Of a stretch of DNA of 64,000 nucleotides, positions 57,355 to 64,000 are shown piece by piece. Positions within the stretch are counted from its first letter, which is position 1. Every line of letters starts with the position of its first letter. Both the position numbers and the translations under genes were made by a program. Below the pieces are notes generated by a model. It was not told where the DNA came from. It saw only the letters and a program-made list of their open reading frames with translations, and ran no database searches. The stretch comes from Gnetum montanum (lineage: Eukaryota > Streptophyta > Gnetopsida > Gnetales > Gnetaceae): NCBI GenBank assembly GCA_015680685.1, contig MNCI01002702.1, forward strand, positions 131,923-195,922. Reading direction: 5' to 3'.

Positions 57355-57900
57355 AATAGAAAGACATGTTACCCATGCCTAAAGGTAGGTAGCTTCTTAG
57401 GAATCTAAATACAATAATAATAATACGCTATTAATAAACTGCTTCCTTGAACTACATTGCTAAGTGGTAATACTTCTTACAATAGTGGTAGTCTTGTGGT
57501 TGTTAGTCTTGGGGTTGAAACAATGTGATGTCACTAGAGAAGTGGTTTGGACCTGGTTTGAATCTTAGATGAAAAGGCTAATGATTACTTTAACCACACA
57601 TCACACACATTATGCCTATGGTAAGACACCTCATATCTTGATTTCTATAATCCCTTCTACATTCCATTTCACCTCACTGGTATATTAATCATAATTTTCT
57701 GGTTTTGGATAATATAGTGTTATTTTTCCAATTTGATGATATTAACATATGCATTTTGCTAGATAGGTATGTATTACTTTCAACTCCTTGAGTGCCTATG
57801 AACACTTTTAGATGTGGTTATACAAGGATACTAAGGGCTGAAACCTACTTTAGGGAGGACCCACTTGCATAACTCTTATACCTCATACTTGATAAGTAAT
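57355..57900 (+). other. Element D spacer matching the post-integrase spacer of B
   Basis: AGAAAGACATGTTACCCATG (57359) equals the start of B's 81-bp unit. GGTTATACAAGG...GGGAGGACCCACTTG at about 57815-57870 matches B 23500-23560. This shows that the junction in D lies after integrase. Confidence 0.65.
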
Positions 57901-58139
57901 TCCACATCATTTTACGTTTCCTGAACATTTTAGTACTCAAAGAAAACTTCCCATAAAGTTTTATAATATGTCCATCTACTAAGAATCTTCAATCCATCTC
58001 TTACACACCCAAAAAACTTTCATTGCTTGAGATTCCTTCCTTATGACTTTTGAAAGCCAAATTTTTGAATTTCAAGCATCATCTACGATTCATAATCCCT
58101 TAGATAATCTCTATGTCTTCAAAATCATTTAATTGACTT

Positions 58140-58445
58140 AATTTTGTTATGAAAATCCCTCAAAAATCCAAAATTTTTCCAAGGTGACTTTCTAACTACG
58201 ATGTTGTATGCCTTATGACATCGTAGGTACGATGTTTCATCTATGATGTCATGCATATAAAAATAGTATATATATGTGAAAGAGTTAGAAAATTTTTCAT
58301 TTTGACATTTCAGAGCAAGAGTAGTTTTTGTAGTTTTTCTGAGCTTTGACAAGCAAACTTCCCAATGCCTAAGCTTCCTCACCACAACTCTGATTTGCGA
58401 AATTCTTGAACCCTATTGATCCCAAAGTGCTCAACTTAGTCGCAG
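58140..58445. repeat. LTR U3-like segment with inverted repeats and TATA box
   Basis: ACATCGTAGGTACGATGT (58217-58234, 8-base arms, 2-base spacer) and TACGATGT (58197) lie just upstream of CATATAAAAATAG (about 58252). The arrangement is that of the D, G and I LTR promoters, but the sequence differs. Confidence 0.45.
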
Positions 58446-58452
58446 GGGGATT

Positions 58453-58745
58453 TATTGTGAGTACATTGAGATAATTGAGCCAAAATTTCCTAATGCCTAG
58501 AGGACACAATAAAGAGTAAGTATAAGAGAATAGCCAAAATTTCCTAACGCCAAGAGGACACTATAAAGGGTAAGTAAAAGAGAATAATAAAAATATTATA
58601 ACTAACTAACCAAGTTTGAGCCAAAGAACTTAATTAATTCTCCTAAATAATCATACCAACCATCTAGGGGCATAATAAATAAGAAAATGATAATAGTGGA
58701 AGGTCATAGTAATTAAATACATAATACTTAGGGGTTTCTTTTTCA
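58453..58745. repeat. Direct repeat, left copy, flanking an LTR fragment
   Basis: Matches 59395-59625 (GAGCCAAAGAACTTAATTAA, then GAGAAAATGATAAT-GTGGAAGG and ACTTAGGGGTTTCTTTTT). The left copy has an extra internal duplication of about 50 bases (AAAATTTCCTAATGCC unit). Confidence 0.7.
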
Positions 58746-59395
58746 TTTCACCCTTAGCAAAATTTTTGCAGGTTTATTCTATAGTTTTAGTGATAGTGTA
58801 AATGCTTGCAATGTGGTGTCAAGCAATTGATCAAAATATTTATTTGAGTAAATTGTACTTGGACACAATTTATGACTGGAAATAAAGATCAAGACTATTT
58901 CACATCATCACAATGTTCCTTAGGTCTTTTATTCTATTGTTTAGTTAGCATAAATTTCTTGCATTACTAGTTTAAACATTTACATTTCAAAGTACTTTAC
59001 TTTTATGCTCATTCGTAAAGTAGAATGGGTACGATTGGTTTCAAGCACTAAGTGTGATTTTTTGGTAACCTAGTAGTGGTCTTGCATGATTTGCTCAACA
59101 GTAATTCCACTTGGTAACCCTAGTGGCAATCACATAAGCCCAAGGTGTGCATGGTAGACTAGGACTGAATATCCATCACTTTAGGCTAAGACTGATTTGT
59201 GTTTTCATAGTTAGGCATAGAATTTTATCTCATATTCAACCATGTTTACCATTAGGAGCATTAAGAGCCTTACAACATCAACCTATCACATGCCTCATTG
59301 AGAGTTAAACCATATGTTTGAACTTCATTAACTTGAAGTGGAAAGACAATAATCATGAACTTAACATCAACCACTAGCATAATTACATTGTCCAT
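58746..59395 (+). repeat. Partial LTR of the element D family, internal to D
   Basis: Matches about LTR positions 170-830 of 50350-51249 (for example TTTTAGTGATAGTGT and AACCATGTTTACCATTAGGA). Lacks both LTR ends and sits between the two direct repeat copies. Confidence 0.72.
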
Positions 59396-59625
59396 CCATG
59401 AGATAATTCGGAAAAAATTTCCTAATGCTTAAAGGACACTATAAAGGATAAGTATAAGAGAATAATAAGAATATTATAACTGACCAATCAAATTTGAGCC
59501 AAAGAACTTAATTAATTCTCCCAAGTAACCATATTAATCATTTAGGATCATAATAAATGAGAAAATGATAATGGTGGAAGGACATAATAATTAAAGACAT
59601 AACACTTAGGGGTTTCTTTTTGATT
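59395..59625. repeat. Direct repeat, right copy
   Basis: Second copy of the sequence at 58453-58745, downstream of the LTR fragment. Confidence 0.7.
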
Positions 59626-60019
59626 TTTTCTAATTCTACAAACATGATAAAGATTGTAACTAATAAAGAAAAAGAAAAAGTGCTTGGTCAAACCAAGAGT
59701 ACGAGAAGGATCATGAACCATTAAGAACAAATTTAAACACTTTGGTGAGCTTAAACTCTTGATGATTACAAATGGCTCCAAAGAGATCAGCAGGCGAAGG
59801 ACCTTCATAGACATGTAACAAAAGACCAAGAGGCCAGGAAAGAGGCTAAGCAAAATAACAAACTTTGCAAGTTGAACATGCTAAGTAAGAGGCTCAATCA
59901 TTCAAAATTTATCAATAGACTCCTACCATTGAACAACCAGCATAAGTAGAAGTGGATGCACCACTAGCACTTGAACAAGGACAACATCTCATGTTGTCTA
60001 CGGATTGTCTATAGGCCAT

Positions 60020-62330
60020 CTAGGAAAAGTCCATCATGTCCATGGTTATTATGGAACTAAACTTTGGTCCATTCATGGAGTTTTCTCTAGAAGTTATAAG
60101 AACACAACTCTAGGCCTCTCCACGATGGCCAACATTATCCAACAATGTAGAATGGTATTTAGGGAAAGTCTATCAATTTTGAAGGGATAAGCAAGATGAT
60201 GAGATAGTGAAAATAGAAGGGACCATAGTATCATATCCAATTGAGGAATTTACTAAGGGCTTAAATATTCCAAATGAAGGAGCCAATGTTGCATAGATCT
60301 CCACAAGGTTAGACACAGATGCTAAGAAATTATGGCTATAAAAGACTTATGGCAAAGAAGACAAAGATTATAGTGAACTCACTGCAGAAAATAAAATTTA
60401 TTTTAAGATTGGGACTTATCACTTGTTTCCAACTAAGAGGCTTAACAAAATCTCCACATACATAGCTGGAGGGAGTGCGATACTGATGGATGAGTTTAAT
60501 GTTAACATAACTCTAATCTTCCTAGAGATTCAGAGACAATTTAAGGAAAAGAAGGTAGTGAAGCTAACACTACCATTTCCTTGCCTAATAAGAAAGCTTT
60601 GCAAGAAATCAGGGATCATGGATTACACTAATGATGTTTCATGTAAAGCCTAGAATGCATCCTATGCAGAGATGTCCAAACCAATGTTGCTGAAGAAAGA
60701 TTAGCTGGAGAAGCTAGTAGGCATAGAGGAAGCTTCAAGTTCAACATCTACTAGTAACATTATAGTTACCTATCAACAACAACAGGCAAGACCTAGTGGT
60801 TCAACACCTGCTAGAGACTGACAACAATAACAAGCTTCATCACCTCCATAAGACTACTATCTATCAATGAACCATCTATATCAGATTGTAGATACTATCA
60901 ATCGAGGAGCAATAGAGGGATCCTAATTTTACAAAGCTAGAGAAATCTCAATAAGGTTCATAGTTTCCATAGATCCTACTAGGGGTAGGTATCATTATAG
61001 ATAGGAGGAGAGGAAGACTGGGCACAACAAATTTCAAGGAACACTACATCGTTCTAAGTAATGCTAGAAACTAGTGAAGGTACCATAATTGTTGTTATGT
61101 AGCACCAAGATGCAGCATGAGCAACTGAAGTAATAATTGATCACATCAAGGAGTCCTTTAATATTCCTGTTGTGCCACCATTCAATATCTTTGGAGCTAA
61201 GGATGCCCAAATGCTAGTTGGTACCTCGATGACTCTTGTTGAACATGAAGACATTCTTAACAGACTGTTACAAATAGGTTAGGTCATGTAAAATCTTTTT
61301 GATACCTCTAATAATATCATTGTAGTATAGTCTAACTTGAAAGCCACAAAAAGAAATATGGTGATGGTTGAAATGAGGGCAGAACATGCTAAGAATGAAG
61401 TGTAAGGACTCCAAGATGAATTAGCATCTCTTAGAGTAGAATTAAGGGATCTTACATGATTTGTAGCCTCAAACTAGCTTAAGTAGTACTGAACTGATCA
61501 AGTGAGGTAGCTCATTGCCCACAACAACCATGTGTTGATGGAAAGAAAGAAGGTAGTGTGGAATGTATTAGTTGCTGAAGCTCAAACATACACATGGCAT
61601 AGCTCTCATATCCTTGGAGGAAAGAATAGAAAGCTCGTTGCTAATAATACAAGGTTAATAGATGTTGAAAAATAGAAAAACATTCTCAAGGGAAGCATTC
61701 ACTAGTTGAGAGAACAACTCATGTGTGTTAACCAAGATATGAGGAGATTGGCTCAAGAGAATAGGACCTTATCAATGGAAGAAGTACACACTATCAGACA
61801 AAAGTCAACTTTTGAGATAAGCGCTTGGCAAAATGAGACCAAAAGTCATGAAAAGATTAAGGAGCACTTCAAGGGCCAAGTGGAGATGTCCAAGAAAATA
61901 AATGAGGAAGAGATCTAGATGGCAAAGGGAAAAATCAATTCCATCACTACTTAGATTCCAAATTGGTAGCCCATCTTGGATAGTTTAGCCCATGTCCACT
62001 AGGCCTAGATAAAACATAAAGACCTATAGATTGAAGACCTGATAGAATACATGGGGTTAGAAAAAATATTACATGATAACTTGGCCATGATAATAGTAGG
62101 CCAACCTAAGAATGAACTTAAGCAATAGGTATCAGCTATGTATGCCATGTACGAGAAGGAGTTTGTTGATAGAAAAGATGCTTTACAGAAATTACATGTA
62201 GCAAACTGAGAGCTTAAAGTTGTGAAAGCTAGCTACTAAGGGTAAAGAGAAGTTGTAGTAAACTTGGTGTACTAAATGATAGACTACCAAGAACTCAGAA
62301 AGATGGCGAGAGCATTTGAGGAAGAATGAC
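60020..62330 (+). pseudogene. Element D extra 3' gene (aORF)
   Basis: Counterpart of the aORF in B. Order: FGPFMEFSLEVIRTQL (near 60070), EGTIVSYPIEEFTKGLNIPN, then DYSELTAENKIYFKIGTYHL, FPTKRLNKISTYIAGGSAIL, NITLIFLEIQRQFKEKK, LTLPFPCLIRKLCKKSGI. The last part resembles the Transposase_32 'putative plant transposon protein' domain. A long helical tail has RTLSMEEVHTIRQKSTFEIS, EHFKGQVEMSKKINEEE and LIEYMGLEKI. Several stops. Better preserved than in B over 60363-60653. No enzymatic motif was seen. Confidence 0.62.
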
Positions 62331-62726
62331 GGTAGTGGTTTTGCTTGATTTGCTCAGTATTAATTCCACTTGGTAATCCCAGTTGTAATCACATAAGCTG
62401 AAGGCATGCACAGTAGACTAAGACCAGATATCTATCACTCTAGGCTAGGACCGATTTGTGTATTCATAGCTACTTAGGCTTAGAATTTTATCTCATATTC
62501 AACCATGTTTACCATTAGGAGTGTTAAGTGCCTTACAACATCAACCTATCACTTGCTTCACTGAGAGTTAAACCATATGTTTAAACTTTAGTAACTTGAA
62601 GTGGGAAGACAATGATCACATAAACCGCTAGCATAATTACATTGTCCATCCACGAATTACAATTTGGTTGCATGCAGATACTCGTGACTTTTATGGTAGA
62701 GTGTTGGGATACACCATCGTCCATCA
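62331..62726 (+). repeat. Element D 3' LTR, truncated at its left end
   Basis: Matches the last ~400 bases of the 5' LTR (from about 50860 to 51249), ending CGTCCATCA. About 510 bases of LTR, including the promoter palindromes, are missing; the extra gene runs straight into the remnant. Confidence 0.78.
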
Positions 62727-62731
62727 TCCTA

Positions 62732-63130
62732 TATACACAAGTGGCTCCATCCCATATGTTTCTACCCATCACTATTATTGTTCTAAGTCCCGTAGACCTT
62801 CTACTGCATGGGTTTAATTTTCTTCTTTTCATACGTCTTATTCCTACCAATACTCTTAACCTTACACTACAAATCCATTGTCACATGCTTCACGTATAAA
62901 AGGTGAAATATCTCCACAACCATAATAATGGAATGTCACAAGAGCTATAAACTTGTAAATGAATGGTAACTCAAGTGTTTTTCTTTGCAAACCTTGGAAA
63001 CATTCATGCTTTAGTTCTACTAGTCCATTTAAACTTGAGTAGGCATTTGTAGCTATGGATCCCACACTAATCACCTCCTAGATAACTCACTTGTCACCTT
63101 CAAACCATAGTTTTTCTAATGTACAAATTA
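62732..63130 (+). pseudogene. Element C gag tail, after element D
   Basis: ATACACAAGTGGCTCCATCC continues the gag tail of C exactly where 50344 breaks off (compare B from 7876). Pro/Ser/Tyr-rich remnants follow. Confidence 0.65.
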
Positions 63131-63159
63131 TCACATTGACCCATGTAGTTATTGATTAG

Positions 63160-63600
63160 ATAGAGGTAGGAAATCTTCCTACAAAGAGAATTGATCCATA
63201 AAGTCCTTTAATTTACTTACAGATCGCAGGAAATGCATTGTGGAAAGCTCTACTTGACTCAAGTTCTAGATTCAATTTGATTTCATGGAAGATGTACAAA
63301 GCTTAGAATATACTACTACTCAAAAGAATTAACATCATATTAGAGCTTGCAGATTAGGATATTACTATTCCTTTGGGATTGGTGGAAGATATTATGAATA
63401 CCATTAGTGGTTGGTCATACCTTGTTGATTTCTTCATGATCCACATGGAAAATTGCAAGGAAAAATTTTCCATGATTATGGAAAAAACTTGGCTAAGCAC
63501 AATTGAAGTTAAGCTAGAAATCAAGGATTCCAAAGAGAATGAGCTCAGAGTTCTAAAGAAGAATAGAGTTCCATGTATTATGTATGATCACACAAGGTGA
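63160..63600 (+). pseudogene. Element C aspartic protease, degenerate
   Basis: NLPTKRIDP, LIYLQIAGNALWKALLDSSS then RFNLIS (triad DSS), DITIPLGLVEDIMNTISGWS, YLVDFFMIHMENC, FSMIMEKTWLSTIEVKLEIK. Third copy of the protease seen in B and D. Confidence 0.7.
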
Positions 63601-64000
63601 ACCTACATGTAGAAGATTTGGAGAGTTAGACATAGAACTATTGCAACAAATAGATCATGTGCAAAGTTAAAAATTGTGCAAAAATGCCTACATATATCAC
63701 TCACAATGTAGGATGACACCTAGTGATTAATTCCAAATAAAAGCTATAGTTTCATTATGTGCATGGTGTTAAAGATCTCTTTTCCTATTGTACAAACTTA
63801 TCGACCCATTTTATTTATGTTGTATTGTTTTTACCATAATTTTATAGTTACACTAACATAGTGTCTAAATGGTGTTGTGTACCATCACAATATGATGGTA
63901 TTATATTATTTCAATAATTTGGTAACTTTCATTGAGTTTTTTATTAGCATTTAGTTGTAACTACTAAGTGCAATTATGTATGTTTATTATGTGGACATGA
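63601..64000 (+). other. Element C after protease, runs off the window
   Basis: 63,620-63,770 still resembles the linker after protease in B (TGTGCAAAAGTGCCTA-like). Beyond 63,780 it is AT-rich and unassigned. Confidence 0.4.

Larger units (their letters stand above)
50350..62726 (+). mobile_element. Element D: Tat-like gypsy element lacking reverse transcriptase and integrase
   Basis: 5' LTR 50350-51249, primer site, gag, protease, spacer, extra 3' gene, and a truncated 3' LTR ending at 62726. It is flanked by ACCTA (50345-50349) and TCCTA (62727-62731), a target duplication with one change. Gag of C continues on the far side, confirming the insertion. No reverse transcriptase, RNase H or integrase is found between 56200 and 57350, where B has about 3 kb of them. 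At least one other element (53331-55045) lies inside. Confidence 0.8.

Overview
This is repeat-rich plant nuclear DNA. Very old, heavily mutated Ty3/gypsy LTR retrotransposons (a chromodomain lineage and a Tat/Athila-like lineage with tRNA-Asp-type primer sites) are packed around, and mostly inside, one ordinary plant gene. The low gene density, the age of the elements and a ~38 kb intron suggest a seed plant with a giant genome, most likely a gymnosperm. That assignment is an inference; nothing in the window proves the taxon.

The only intact host gene I recognise lies on the minus strand: a plant BRO1-like domain protein (relatives of the Arabidopsis 'endosomal targeting BRO1-like domain-containing protein' group). 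Eight coding exons can be placed base by base: 43233-42987, 41337-41263, 41002-40947, 40739-40604, 40435-40339, 40235-40169, 2026-1928 and 1834-1745. They join in frame for 289 codons; the C-terminal part lies beyond position 1. Intron 1 uses a GC donor. Intron 6 is 38,142 bases long and holds most of the transposons.

Inside intron 6 the elements are nested like Russian dolls. A repeat carrying a CCR4/nocturnin-like deadenylase pseudogene (F2, minus strand, pieces at 4830-4884 and 27482-29915) was split by a Tat-like gypsy element (B, about 4885-27481). B was split inside its reverse transcriptase by a chromovirus (A, 9441-20513, target duplication CCAAT). A in turn holds a second copy of the CCR4-like repeat (F1, about 13060-15870), a GC-rich block with a 36-bp minisatellite, and a short non-LTR insertion (18554-18807, target duplication AATAGTCA). 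Beyond the nest come a minus-strand Tat-like gag fragment with its LTR (G, 29916-33279), LINE remnants, and a small non-autonomous LTR element (H, 36910-39773).

Upstream of the gene (45-64 kb) are about 1.5 kb of unassigned sequence, two SINE-like repeats and another nest. Tat-like element C has its LTR split by a probable solo LTR (I, 47068-47989, which contains the 515-base N gap). C is interrupted in gag by Tat-like element D (50350-62726) and resumes at 62732. D has lost its reverse transcriptase and integrase but keeps gag, protease and an extra 3' reading frame that is also present in B.

Two things look most worth following. One is the extra gene between pol and the 3' LTR of the Tat-like elements. 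The other is the recurring clusters of short palindromes just upstream of the TATA box in several unrelated LTR families.
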